The position numbers and the translations under genes were made by a program. The notes under the pieces are model-generated. The model was given only the letters and a program-made list of their open reading frames with translations, was not told the origin of the DNA and made no database searches. Shown here one piece after another: positions 1 through 5,158 of a stretch of DNA of 6,711 nt (positions are counted from its first letter, which is position 1; every line of letters begins with the position of its first letter). Origin of the DNA: an uncultured Clostridia bacterium (lineage in GTDB: Bacteria > Bacillota > Clostridia > Christensenellales > CALWSW01); contig CALNBC010000303.1 of assembly GCA_937874755.1 (NCBI GenBank), forward strand, positions 1 through 6,711, in the 5' to 3' direction.

Positions 1-128
1 ACCAGCTTTAATGCTTCGGCTTCGCTTTTGTTGTAATTCACCGCTACCTGCCAGCCGTTCTCGGCGAAAACCCGCGCACATGCCGCCCCAATACCCCGAG
101 ATGCGCCGGTGATCAGCGCAGTTTTCAT
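1..128 (-). CDS. Short-chain dehydrogenase/reductase (SDR), N-terminal fragment
   Basis: The minus strand encodes the first 42 residues of an NAD(P)-dependent short-chain dehydrogenase; the gene leaves the window at base 1. It opens MKTALITGASRGIGAACARV. TGASRGIG (residues 7-14) is the classical SDR glycine-rich TGxxxGxG dinucleotide-binding turn after the first beta strand. VAVNYNKSE (about 28-36) is the end of the second strand, where cofactor preference is set; its lack of an acidic residue right after the strand fits NADP(H), which is inference. The start is an ATG with a G-rich Shine-Dalgarno (GGGGG) about 7 nt upstream and a good promoter about 25 bp before it. FabG-like 3-oxoacyl-ACP reductase or a generic SDR are equally possible, because the catalytic Ser-Tyr-Lys region lies outside the window. 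Confidence 0.9.
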   Translation of the reverse strand, partial: MKTALITGASRGIGAACARVFAENGWQVAVNYNKSEAEALKL

Positions 129-153
129 TCTATTGCCCCCAGTTTTTGCACAA

Positions 154-183
154 AGTATAGCACAGGCGAGCCATTTCGGGCAA
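154..183 (-). promoter_or_regulatory. Sigma-A-type promoter of the SDR gene
   Basis: On the minus strand TTGCCC (178-183) and TATACT (154-159) are separated by 18 bp. A TG one base before the -10 (TGCTATACT) makes it an extended -10 promoter. It lies between the upstream sRNA terminator and the SDR start codon and gives a leader of about 20 nt. It shows that the SDR does not depend on read-through from the RNA units upstream. Confidence 0.7.
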
Positions 184-190
184 TCACAGC

Positions 191-224
191 AAAAAAGAGC
201 CCCGCCGACGAATCGACGAGGCTC
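191..224 (-). terminator. Intrinsic terminator with UUCG tetraloop
   Basis: Read on the minus strand, GAGCCTCGTCGA pairs with TCGGCGGGGCTC over 12 consecutive positions, two of them G-U. They enclose a UUCG tetraloop, and six U residues (196-191) follow directly. This is an almost ideal Rho-independent terminator. The G-U pairs become mismatches on the plus strand, so it is oriented for minus-strand transcription. No protein gene ends just upstream, which is the main reason for proposing a small RNA here. Confidence 0.9.
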
Positions 225-263
225 TCGAGGAGAAGGAAAGACGCTATCATTTTACCCGATTTG
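191..263 (-). ncRNA. Putative small RNA 2 (about 73 nt, pyrimidine-rich)
   Basis: No RNA family is recognised; this unit is inferred from a promoter-like sequence and a terminator. Transcription predicted from near base 263 would run on the minus strand into the UUCG-loop terminator ending at 191. Between the start and the terminator stem lies a mostly unpaired segment with the tract TCTTTCCTTCTCCTC (about 241-227), which is complementary to purine-rich Shine-Dalgarno sequences. It lies directly downstream of the terminator of small RNA 1, which has a similar CU-rich stretch. Alternatives are an attenuated leader or part of the long 5' region of the SDR gene, but the SDR has its own promoter. 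The 5' end is uncertain by several bases. Confidence 0.45.
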
Positions 264-269
264 ATTCGC

Positions 270-297
270 TATATACCCAATTCTAAAATTTTTCCAA
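270..297 (-). promoter_or_regulatory. Putative promoter of small RNA 2
   Basis: On the minus strand TTGGAA (292-297) and TATATA (270-275) are 16 bp apart. The -35 element overlaps the end of the U-tract of the preceding terminator, so the two RNA units are packed back to back. Base composition here is AT-rich, which makes a chance match easier than for the other promoters. Confidence 0.4.
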
Positions 298-331
298 AAA
301 ACAATCGCGCGAGAACCCCACTCTCGCGCGA
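296..331 (-). terminator. Intrinsic terminator of small RNA 1
   Basis: A perfect 10-bp stem (TCGCGCGAGA at 305-314 with TCTCGCGCGA at 322-331) closes a 7-nt loop. On the minus strand it is followed by TTGTTTTTT (304-296). The plus-strand side lacks a T tract, so it acts on minus-strand transcription. It is the second of three same-orientation terminators within about 370 bp. Confidence 0.85.
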
Positions 332-393
332 AGGTCGGCATTAGCCGTAGGAAAAGGAAAAATGAAGAAGAAGTTTGGTCAGCTTCCCGACCT
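296..393 (-). ncRNA. Putative small RNA 1 (about 98 nt, structured, pyrimidine-rich)
   Basis: No known RNA family is recognised. A strong promoter (400-428) predicts a start at base 393, and a strong terminator ends at about 296. The predicted first seven nucleotides, AGGTCGG (393-387), are perfectly complementary to CCGACCT (338-332), which abuts the terminator stem with no spacer. The RNA could therefore fold into a closed domain stacked on the terminator hairpin. Inside it, 376-348 is almost purely C, U and A with several UUC and UUUUCC runs and could pair with Shine-Dalgarno sequences. Alternative pairings exist: GGTC/GACC at the 5' end, and CGGC-TAAT-GCCG (347-336), which competes with the closing stem. 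SRP RNA, tRNA and 6S RNA were considered and do not fit. Confidence 0.55.
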
Positions 394-399
394 GTTTTC

Positions 400-428
400 A
401 GCATACAGGTTGTTACCAACCCTGTCAA
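400..428 (-). promoter_or_regulatory. Strong sigma-A promoter of small RNA 1
   Basis: On the minus strand a consensus TTGACA (423-428) and TATGCT (400-405) are separated by exactly 17 bp. The predicted start, seven bases after the -10, falls on the A at 393, the first base of the RNA's closing stem. No start codon for a credible protein follows before the terminator. Confidence 0.75.
408..421. promoter_or_regulatory. Putative operator: 14-bp inverted repeat in a promoter spacer
   Basis: GGTTG (408-412) and CAACC (417-421) form an inverted repeat with a 4-bp centre. It occupies 14 of the 17 bp between the -35 and -10 boxes of the small RNA 1 promoter. A dyad in this position is typical of repressor or MerR-type control sites. 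It is not part of the predicted transcript, so an RNA-hairpin explanation is unlikely. The binding protein is unknown. Confidence 0.45.
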
Positions 429-511
429 CGCGAGAGAGTGACATGGATTAGTCAATTTTGTAAACAAATTATGAACAAACCCACAATTGCCCCAACCCGT
501 AAAAACCATGT

Positions 512-556
512 AAAAAAACGGCGTATTGGGTTCAAATATACACCCGGAAAACGCCG
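512..556 (-). terminator. Terminator downstream of the GlmU-like gene
   Basis: On the minus strand CGGCGT (556-551) pairs with ACGCCG (524-519), and an inner GGGT/ACCC helix (545-542 with 531-528) is separated from it by internal loops. Seven U residues (518-512) follow the outer stem. It begins 43 bp after the stop codon of the minus-strand beta-helix gene, so it should end that transcript and separate it from the small RNA locus. Confidence 0.75.
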
Positions 557-598
557 CTAATTGTTCATATTTTATTTGGATTATTTGCGCCCAGTATT

Positions 599-1360
599 CT
601 ACTTTAGTTCCATCGGCGGAATAGTTTTGCATTCAAGCTGCTGGGTAGCTGTGACCGAGGTAGCTTCGGGCAAGAAGCCGCGCAGCACAGTCTGGGGCAT
701 TATCCTGCAAAAAGGACCTATATGCGCGCCGGGCAGGGTCACGCAATTTGCCCCCAGCCTCGAATAATCCCCCAGCACACAGCCGAAAAAGTCCCGTCCG
801 AGGTCTAAAAGCTCACCCATAATCTTCACCCTAGCATTGGACTGGTCAAACCGCCTGTTGGCGAGTATGACTCCAGAGCCTACCCGGGCACCTTTCCCGA
901 GCAGTGAGTCCCCCGCAAAGGCGAGGGAAGCTATCTTTGCCCCGTTTTGCACGAGGCAGCATTTTACTTCCGAAGCGTGCCCTACGCCAGCCTTTTTGCC
1001 GAGCACCGTATACGGTCGAAGAAATGCGTGGGCAGCGATGGAACAGCCTTCGCCGACGTACACCGGTCCTTCAATGACCGCATTTGAGTTGATTTGCGCA
1101 CCCGCGCAGATAACCGCGGGTCCTTGAATCACCACGCCCGGACGGATATCCGCATCCCGCTCGATGAACACATCGCCCGAAACGATCACTCCAACAGGGG
1201 GGTCTTCCCCCTTTCTTTTCGCCCATTCGGTCAGCTCGCCGTCATAAAATACCTTGAGAGCAGAAAAAAGCTCCGCCGGGGACGCGCTCTCGCACAATAA
1301 GCCGGGCAGAGGGAATTCGTCTATATGCTTAAAATAATAACCTGCCGTGGATTCTATCAT
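599..1360 (-). CDS. GlmU-like left-handed beta-helix (hexapeptide repeat) protein
   Basis: This 253-residue protein belongs to the hexapeptide-repeat transferase superfamily. From about residue 57 to 225 it shows repeated [LIV]-G-x4 turns, such as GVIVSGDVFIERDADIRPGVVIQGPAVI and YVGEGCSI, which form a left-handed beta helix. The segment GHASEVK (127-133), followed by SLAFAGDSLLGKGARVGSG and ANRRFD (167-172), corresponds to the HxxxEVK...GD..IG....GAG...N(Y)D region of GlmU acetyltransferase domains. The N-terminal sugar-1-phosphate nucleotidyltransferase domain of GlmU is absent; residues 1-55 are a short non-repeat cap. It is probably a nucleotide-sugar-related acyltransferase or a binding homologue; the acceptor cannot be deduced. 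The ATG start follows AGGA about 8 nt upstream. It has its own promoter and terminator, and the radical SAM gene precedes it on the same strand by 157 bp. Confidence 0.8.
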   Translation of the reverse strand: MIESTAGYYFKHIDEFPLPGLLCESASPAELFSALKVFYDGELTEWAKRKGEDPPVGVIVSGDVFIERDADIRPGVVIQGPAVICAGAQINSNAVIEGPVYVGEGCSIAAHAFLRPYTVLGKKAGVGHASEVKCCLVQNGAKIASLAFAGDSLLGKGARVGSGVILANRRFDQSNARVKIMGELLDLGRDFFGCVLGDYSRLGANCVTLPGAHIGPFCRIMPQTVLRGFLPEATSVTATQQLECKTIPPMELK

Positions 1361-1402
1361 TATTGTTCCTAGTCTCTCCTAATTTGAAATTTGTATGGGT
1401 GG

Positions 1403-1431
1403 ATTATATACCGAGGCAGGTGTTTCGTCCA
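1403..1431 (-). promoter_or_regulatory. Promoter of the GlmU-like gene
   Basis: On the minus strand TGGACG (1426-1431) and a perfect TATAAT (1403-1408) are 17 bp apart, 43 bp before the start codon. No terminator is visible between the upstream radical SAM gene (stop at 1518) and this promoter, so read-through plus this internal start is possible. Confidence 0.65.
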
Positions 1432-1517
1432 CCGCCGTCACTTTAAGCATATGCGAAACAGGATAGTTTTTGACTTCATGTAGAAAAAGGCGGGACATAA
1501 ACCAGACTAATCAGCTA

Positions 1518-2441
1518 TCATAGAATGGAAAATTCGGAAGTAATCTTGTCAAAATCGGGGGAGTTTGCGATGTATACATCTAAAAACTCAGTATTCTCAA
1601 AGTGTATTCCGCGAAATCTCGAACGCGAGTTGCACCCGAAACCCAGCACATCCGCCCCCGTTGCGATTGCGCCGTCGAACTGGCATTCATAGCCCGGGAG
1701 GGCGAACCTAAGGGGCAGATACTCCACCATTCCCAAGCCCTTTAGCGTGTTTTTGGCGGCATTGAGCATCGTGGCGGTCTGCTCGTTAGTCGGTATGCCT
1801 CTTTTGCTGCAAGCTTCGTACTTGCCCAAATGCTTTTTGTAAAGCTCGCCCAGCGGGGTATTGGCTGCAAGCTTGAATGGCTTGAGGGCGATGTGCTTTG
1901 TTCCGAGGGCTAGCATAGCTGCTATTTCTGCATCAAGCGCGGGTGAGTCCTGCCCAGGCAATCCAAAGGAGAGCGACACCCCGAAATTTTCGATACCAGA
2001 GGGTTGCCCAAAATTCGCATCGAGCTGTGGCATACCAAGTAGTTTTCTGGTGGATGAGTCCGTCGTCACGACCGAATAATCTATTCGGTTGAATCCGAGG
2101 TCATTCCATTCCCCGGCTATTTTGCCAACCGCAGGTTCGGGCAACACCTTTAGGGTTACTTCTGCTTTTGGAGAGAGTGAGTAGTTCGATACTATGCATT
2201 CTGTTAGATCGGCAAGTTCCCCAGTCGATGCCTGGCTCGTTTGCCCACCGCCGATACGTATGGCGCAAACCTCTTGACCAATGGCGGCTTTTGATGAGGC
2301 TTCGAGCTCGCGAAGCAACGCGTCAACATAGCGCCTCCTGGTAGACGCAGGTGCGCTGCAAACCGGACGCGGGCAAAAGGAACATTTTCTTTTGCAAAAC
2401 GGATATGATACGAATAGTGCAAGGGGAGCATATTCCGACAT
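1518..2441 (-). CDS. Divergent HemW/HemN-like radical SAM protein
   Basis: The 307-residue product has the CxxxCxxC motif of radical SAM enzymes (C16, C20, C23, in YPFCKRKCSFC), which binds a [4Fe-4S] cluster and S-adenosylmethionine. It continues with the order seen in the HemN/HemW family: YVDALLRELEA (38-48), IGGGQTS (63-69) at the SAM-binding GGG position, GFNRIDYSV (116-124), SFGLPGQ (158-164) and GADVLGFGCNSRSRFRG (262-278). It is about 70 residues shorter than typical HemW, lacks the C-terminal winged-helix domain, and where HemW has HNxxYW it has QFDGAI. Its function is therefore uncertain: a haem-chaperone or coproporphyrinogen-related role is only family inference. An ATG at 2441 is preferred over the in-frame GTG at 2450, because GAGGTGAT, a near-perfect Shine-Dalgarno, lies 5 nt before that ATG and would overlap the GTG. 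Confidence 0.8.
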   Translation of the reverse strand: MSEYAPLALFVSYPFCKRKCSFCPRPVCSAPASTRRRYVDALLRELEASSKAAIGQEVCAIRIGGGQTSQASTGELADLTECIVSNYSLSPKAEVTLKVLPEPAVGKIAGEWNDLGFNRIDYSVVTTDSSTRKLLGMPQLDANFGQPSGIENFGVSLSFGLPGQDSPALDAEIAAMLALGTKHIALKPFKLAANTPLGELYKKHLGKYEACSKRGIPTNEQTATMLNAAKNTLKGLGMVEYLPLRFALPGYECQFDGAIATGADVLGFGCNSRSRFRGIHFENTEFLDVYIANSPDFDKITSEFSIL

Positions 2442-2479
2442 GTCTATCACCTCAGCGACTGCTCTTTGACTCTGTTTTA

Positions 2480-2508
2480 ACTATAACACATTACCGCCCT
2501 CTCATAAA
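2480..2508 (-). promoter_or_regulatory. Promoter of the radical SAM gene
   Basis: On the minus strand TTTATG (2503-2508) and TATAGT (2480-2485) are 17 bp apart. The predicted start is about 30 nt before the chosen start codon. The -10 matches five of six consensus bases; the -35 is weak. Confidence 0.55.
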
Positions 2509-2566
2509 GTATATTACGTTATTTTTTAGATTTTTCTTATCCCTTACCCAGCTCATTTCGTGCTAA

Positions 2567-2596
2567 TTGACATGTGTGCCTTTGCTGTGCTAACCT
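2567..2596 (+). promoter_or_regulatory. Putative hprK promoter
   Basis: A perfect TTGACA (2567-2572) is followed after 18 bp by TAACCT (2591-2596), preceded by TGC as an extended -10. An AT-rich stretch (about 2515-2545) could act as an UP element. The start would fall near 2603, at the 5' edge of the AAAGGAG ribosome-binding site, leaving a leader of only about 15 nt. Confidence 0.5.
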
Positions 2597-2617
2597 CTGC
2601 TTAAAGGAGCGTGCATA

Positions 2618-3541
2618 ATGGGTCAGTCTGTGACAATATCAAACAAAGACTTCGCTGCAGCAATTGAACTGGAGATAGCGGTCCCCGGGAGGGGTAGCTT
2701 CACGGTCGATACGAGTGACGTCTATCGCCCCGGAATGCAATGCACCGGGTATTTCCACCATTTTGCAAACAAGCGGGTACAACTCTTCGGCAACGCAGAG
2801 ATAAACTATCTCGCAGAGATTCCAGAAGCCACCGCCCGCGAGCGCATGGAAACTTATTTCGCCTATGACCTGCCCGCGGTCTGCGTCAGCAGGAGCCACA
2901 AGCTGCTGCCCTTCATGGAAGAAGCCGCTAAAAAAAACGGTGTACCCGTTTTCAGAAGCTCCCTGGCCACCACCCGCCTTTCCCACAGGATTGTCAGCTA
3001 TCTGGATGAGCGCACATCCCCCTGCATCACTCGCCATGGCGGCCTGATAGACATAAACGGCGTCGGGATAATGTTGATGGGCGAATCGGGCATAGGAAAG
3101 AGCGAGACCGCGCTCGAACTGGTAAAGCGCGGCCACAGACTGGTGGCGGATGACGTAATTGAAATACGCAAGACAAGCGACGGTGGGCTGTCTGGTTCCG
3201 CACCCGATCTCGTGCGATACCTCATGGAGCTTCGCGGCATCGGAATAGTCGACGTACGCTCCCTCTACGGAGTCGGGTCGGTGCTGCACAATAAAAAGAT
3301 AGACCTCGTCGTCGAGATGGAAGACTGGGAAGCCGAAAAGGAATACGACAGGCTGGGAGTAGCTTACGACACCATATCGATACTGGGCGTAGCGCTTCCG
3401 TCGATACTGTTGCCCGTCCGACCGGGCAGGAACCTGGCTATAATCGTCGAGGTTGCGGCGATGAACTTCCGCTTGAAGAGAATGGGTTACGATGCCGCGG
3501 TGGAGTTCGACAGAAGGCTGTTGGAACAACTCAAAAAATAA
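2618..3541 (+). CDS. hprK: HPr kinase/phosphorylase
   Basis: HprK phosphorylates HPr of the PTS on Ser46 at the expense of ATP or PPi and reverses the reaction by phosphorolysis, setting carbon catabolite repression through CcpA. The 307-residue length is typical. An N-terminal domain (about 1-125) with YRPGMQCTGYF is followed by the catalytic domain, with H140 in RHGGLIDINGVG, the Walker A loop GESGIGKS (155-162), the acidic pair D178-D179, the family signature ELRGIGIVDVRSLYGVG (204-220) and PVRPGRN (266-272). All expected catalytic positions are present, so the enzyme should be bifunctional. The ATG is preceded by AAGGAG at 8 nt spacing. It stands alone on the plus strand, divergent from the radical SAM gene, with no ptsH or lgt beside it, and ends in a strong terminator. 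Confidence 0.97.
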   Translation: MGQSVTISNKDFAAAIELEIAVPGRGSFTVDTSDVYRPGMQCTGYFHHFANKRVQLFGNAEINYLAEIPEATARERMETYFAYDLPAVCVSRSHKLLPFMEEAAKKNGVPVFRSSLATTRLSHRIVSYLDERTSPCITRHGGLIDINGVGIMLMGESGIGKSETALELVKRGHRLVADDVIEIRKTSDGGLSGSAPDLVRYLMELRGIGIVDVRSLYGVGSVLHNKKIDLVVEMEDWEAEKEYDRLGVAYDTISILGVALPSILLPVRPGRNLAIIVEVAAMNFRLKRMGYDAAVEFDRRLLEQLKK

Positions 3542-3548
3542 TGCAAAA

Positions 3549-3585
3549 GCGCGAGGGAATAATGCTGCCCCTCGCGCAATTTTTT
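3549..3585. terminator. Bidirectional terminator between hprK and the Ppx/GppA gene
   Basis: GCGCGAGGG (3549-3557) and CCCTCGCGC (3569-3577) form a perfect 9-bp stem with an 11-nt loop. On the plus strand AATTTTTT follows; on the minus strand TTTT follows (3548-3545). It can therefore serve both convergent genes. The T-tract for hprK overlaps the stop codon of the minus-strand gene (3584-3586). Confidence 0.9.
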
Positions 3586-4492
3586 ATTCCCCTCTATTTA
3601 GCCTGTACCTCAAGTAGCCTTCGAGATTGTCGGAGTCGCTGACAACCACATCGTTCGACCCAAGGGCATCCATGCAGGTAAGCAACAACACTCCACCGTG
3701 GATTATCAACTCACCCCTATCGCTCAGCACCGGTATCGCGCAGCGCTGCTCAACAGTCAGCTTCTTCAGATTTTCCAACACGTCTAGTATTCCCTCTTTT
3801 GTGACTACTTTGCCGTGAACCGCGCTCGCGCTGTATTCCTGCGTCACCCCGGCAAAAATCGAAGCTAGGGAAGTGGCGGTTCCGCTCACGGCGTACACCC
3901 TCCCCGCAGGCTTGAACGAGGCAAGCGCCTCGCACATCGTTATTTCGCCGCCGGACACCTTTGCGTCCAGCAGCCACTCGGAAAGCGCGGCAAGCTCAGA
4001 ATCGCTCGGGTTTGAACCATACCTTTCCAGGGCGCGCACGCAGCCAACAGGAGCCGAATACGCTGCGCCAAGTTCCCCGCCTTCCCCCTTGGCGGCTTCC
4101 GTGCTGCCGCCGCCAATGTCGATAAGAGTCAGCTTTTCCAAAGCACCTATACCCAAGTATGCGAGCTTTGCTTCTGTTTCGCCGCTAACCACCTCGACGG
4201 GTATCCCCGCATCCAGTGCGCGATCGAGAAAAACTGACTTGTTGGTCGCGTCCCGCACCGCGCTGGTGGCGAACACCCAAAGGGGTGCGCCGAACTCATG
4301 CGCAGCCTTTGCATAGCCACTCAGTGCGTTGAGAGTGCGCGCCATACCGCCTTCCGTCAAACCGCCGGTTTCGGATAGCTTTTCGCCTATCCTAGTGGTC
4401 AGCAGCCTTTTTTCCACCGGGCGACAGTTCTCGTCTGCAAGCATCAGCCTGACTGAGTTTGTTCCGATATCCGCAACTGCGTATCTCGTCAT
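3584..4492 (-). CDS. Ppx/GppA family phosphatase (short form)
   Basis: This 302-residue protein is an ASKHA-fold phosphatase of the Ppx/GppA family, which hydrolyses inorganic polyphosphate and/or pppGpp. DIGTNSVRL (8-16) is the first phosphate loop, ATSAVRDATN (75-84) and SGETEAKLAYLG (103-114) are family blocks (E107 aligns with the catalytic-glutamate region of exopolyphosphatases), DIGGGSTE (125-132) is the second phosphate loop, and SGTATSLA (203-210) with SDRGELIIHGG (257-267) completes the second domain. It lacks the C-terminal HD-like domain of E. coli Ppx, as in many short clostridial homologues. Substrate cannot be chosen from sequence. The ATG has GGAGG 6 nt upstream. It has its own promoter overlapping the divIC terminator, and proximity to divIC is seen in other Clostridia. 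Confidence 0.9.
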   Translation of the reverse strand: MTRYAVADIGTNSVRLMLADENCRPVEKRLLTTRIGEKLSETGGLTEGGMARTLNALSGYAKAAHEFGAPLWVFATSAVRDATNKSVFLDRALDAGIPVEVVSGETEAKLAYLGIGALEKLTLIDIGGGSTEAAKGEGGELGAAYSAPVGCVRALERYGSNPSDSELAALSEWLLDAKVSGGEITMCEALASFKPAGRVYAVSGTATSLASIFAGVTQEYSASAVHGKVVTKEGILDVLENLKKLTVEQRCAIPVLSDRGELIIHGGVLLLTCMDALGSNDVVVSDSDNLEGYLRYRLNRGE

Positions 4493-4528
4493 TTAATCCT
4501 CCGAAAAAACAAGCCCTATTTACTGTGG

Positions 4529-4557
4529 ATTATAACAAATAAAGCCCCCGTTCAAAA
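4529..4557 (-). promoter_or_regulatory. Promoter of the Ppx/GppA gene, embedded in the divIC terminator
   Basis: On the minus strand a perfect TATAAT (4529-4534) lies 37 bp before the start codon. The best -35 candidates are TTTTGA (4552-4557, 17-bp spacer) or TTGAAC (4550-4555, 15-bp spacer). Both sit in the loop of the preceding terminator hairpin. Confidence 0.5.
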
Positions 4558-4563
4558 GGGGGC
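4536..4563 (-). terminator. Terminator downstream of divIC
   Basis: On the minus strand GCCCCC (4563-4558) pairs with GGGGGC (4549-4544) around an 8-nt loop, and the U-rich TTTATTTG follows. The tail is less uniform than in the other terminators here, so termination may be partial and the phosphatase gene may receive read-through. Confidence 0.7.
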
Positions 4564-4627
4564 AGCAAATTAAGCAGTTTTATTATTGTGCACTATTACT
4601 TTGAGCTCGAACAAAAAAACAGGTGAT

Positions 4628-4915
4628 TCATGGCTTAGAAAAGCGAGTCTCGCCCTCTTTGACCCAACCAAGCACGTCCCTCGCCATCTGTTCGATGTAA
4701 GCGTCCGTTTCGGCATAATCTATCATTCGATCAAGCCTGTCCCTCTCGGTTGAGAGATCCTCGAGTTCTTCTTGAATCTGCGCTTCCTCGGCAATCATAT
4801 CGTCCATCCTGGCTTGCTGATCGAGCAAAGTGACCGCAAAAAATCCTAGCGCGACAAGCAACGCCGCAGGGAATATAAGCCTTTCGAATCTGAAACGCGG
4901 CCTATTTTTCTTCAC
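4628..4915 (-). CDS. divIC: Septum formation initiator, DivIC/FtsB family
   Basis: This small bitopic membrane protein belongs to the DivIC/FtsB family, which joins FtsL and DivIB/FtsQ in the divisome and controls septal peptidoglycan synthesis. The 95 residues show a basic cytoplasmic start (KKNRPRFRFER), one membrane span (about 13-31), a heptad-rich coiled coil (about 34-66, QQARMDDMIAEEAQIQEELE), and the family's C-terminal block DAYIEQMARDVLGWVKEGE (71-89). Four GTG codons stand near the start. The one at 4915 is preferred because AGGTGG lies about 8 nt before it; starting at 4927 would add only MVVP. It follows yabQ on the same strand, but with its own promoter rather than tight coupling. 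Confidence 0.88.
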   Translation of the reverse strand: MKKNRPRFRFERLIFPAALLVALGFFAVTLLDQQARMDDMIAEEAQIQEELEDLSTERDRLDRMIDYAETDAYIEQMARDVLGWVKEGETRFSKP

Positions 4916-4951
4916 GGGCACCACCACCTATTCTCGCACTCTATTGTTGCA

Positions 4952-4980
4952 ATTATAGTTAATTTTACCCATAATGTAAA
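4952..4980 (-). promoter_or_regulatory. Strong sigma-A promoter of divIC
   Basis: On the minus strand TTTACA (4975-4980) and a perfect TATAAT (4952-4957) are exactly 17 bp apart. The predicted start is about 30 nt before the GTG at 4915. This allows vegetative expression of divIC independent of the sporulation genes upstream. Confidence 0.8.
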
Positions 4981-5158
4981 CTATTGAGATAGGTTGTTAA
5001 CAAATCCTTATTATTTGGAGTATCCTTTGTGTGCACACGCTCGCTATTTGTGTAATTCTTTGCTAAATACTTGCATTTTTTGCTCGAAACACCTTGGTAG
5101 TTGCTTGTCCTATCGTCCGAACCACGCAAAAATCTGTGACCGCCGGAATTGTCATTTG
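4981..5158. other. yabQ-divIC intergenic region with two 10-bp palindromes
   Basis: This AT-rich stretch has no credible gene and no clear yabQ terminator. It contains two perfect palindromes, TTGTTAACAA (4994-5003, 13 bp upstream of the divIC -35) and GTGTGCACAC (5029-5038). Either could be a regulator site; the protein is unknown. Confidence 0.35.

Noticed and set aside
125..250. Minus-strand 41-codon reading frame starting ATG ATA GCG and ending in a TGA that overlaps the SDR start (ATGA)
   Set aside because: It runs straight through the UUCG-loop terminator and the SDR promoter and has no real Shine-Dalgarno. The ATGA overlap is probably coincidental.
296..393. SRP (4.5S) RNA, because of CAGGTCGGGAAGC near the start
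   Set aside because: The conserved helix 8 sequence CAGGUCCGGAAGGAAGCAGCC is not matched beyond the first bases, and the flanking pairing of SRP RNA is absent.
362..451. Plus-strand small peptide (29 codons, MKKKFGQLPD...) after an AAAAGGAAAA Shine-Dalgarno-like stretch
   Set aside because: The purine-rich stretch is just the complement of the CU-rich part of small RNA 1. There is no plus-strand promoter, and codons show no coding bias.
457..469. TTTGTAAACAAA dyad upstream of the small RNA 1 promoter as an activator site
   Set aside because: Five-base AT-rich arms in AT-rich DNA about 30 bp from the -35; too weak to support.
252..632. Minus-strand 126-codon open frame
   Set aside because: It crosses two terminators and the small RNA 1 promoter, overlaps the end of the GlmU-like gene, has no ribosome-binding site and reads as random residues.
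2639..3529. Long minus-strand open frame opposite hprK
   Set aside because: It is the antisense shadow of a highly conserved gene; its sequence matches no protein family.
3873..4316. Plus-strand 147-codon open frame opposite the Ppx/GppA gene
   Set aside because: Ser/Pro/Ala-rich antisense shadow of a well-supported gene.
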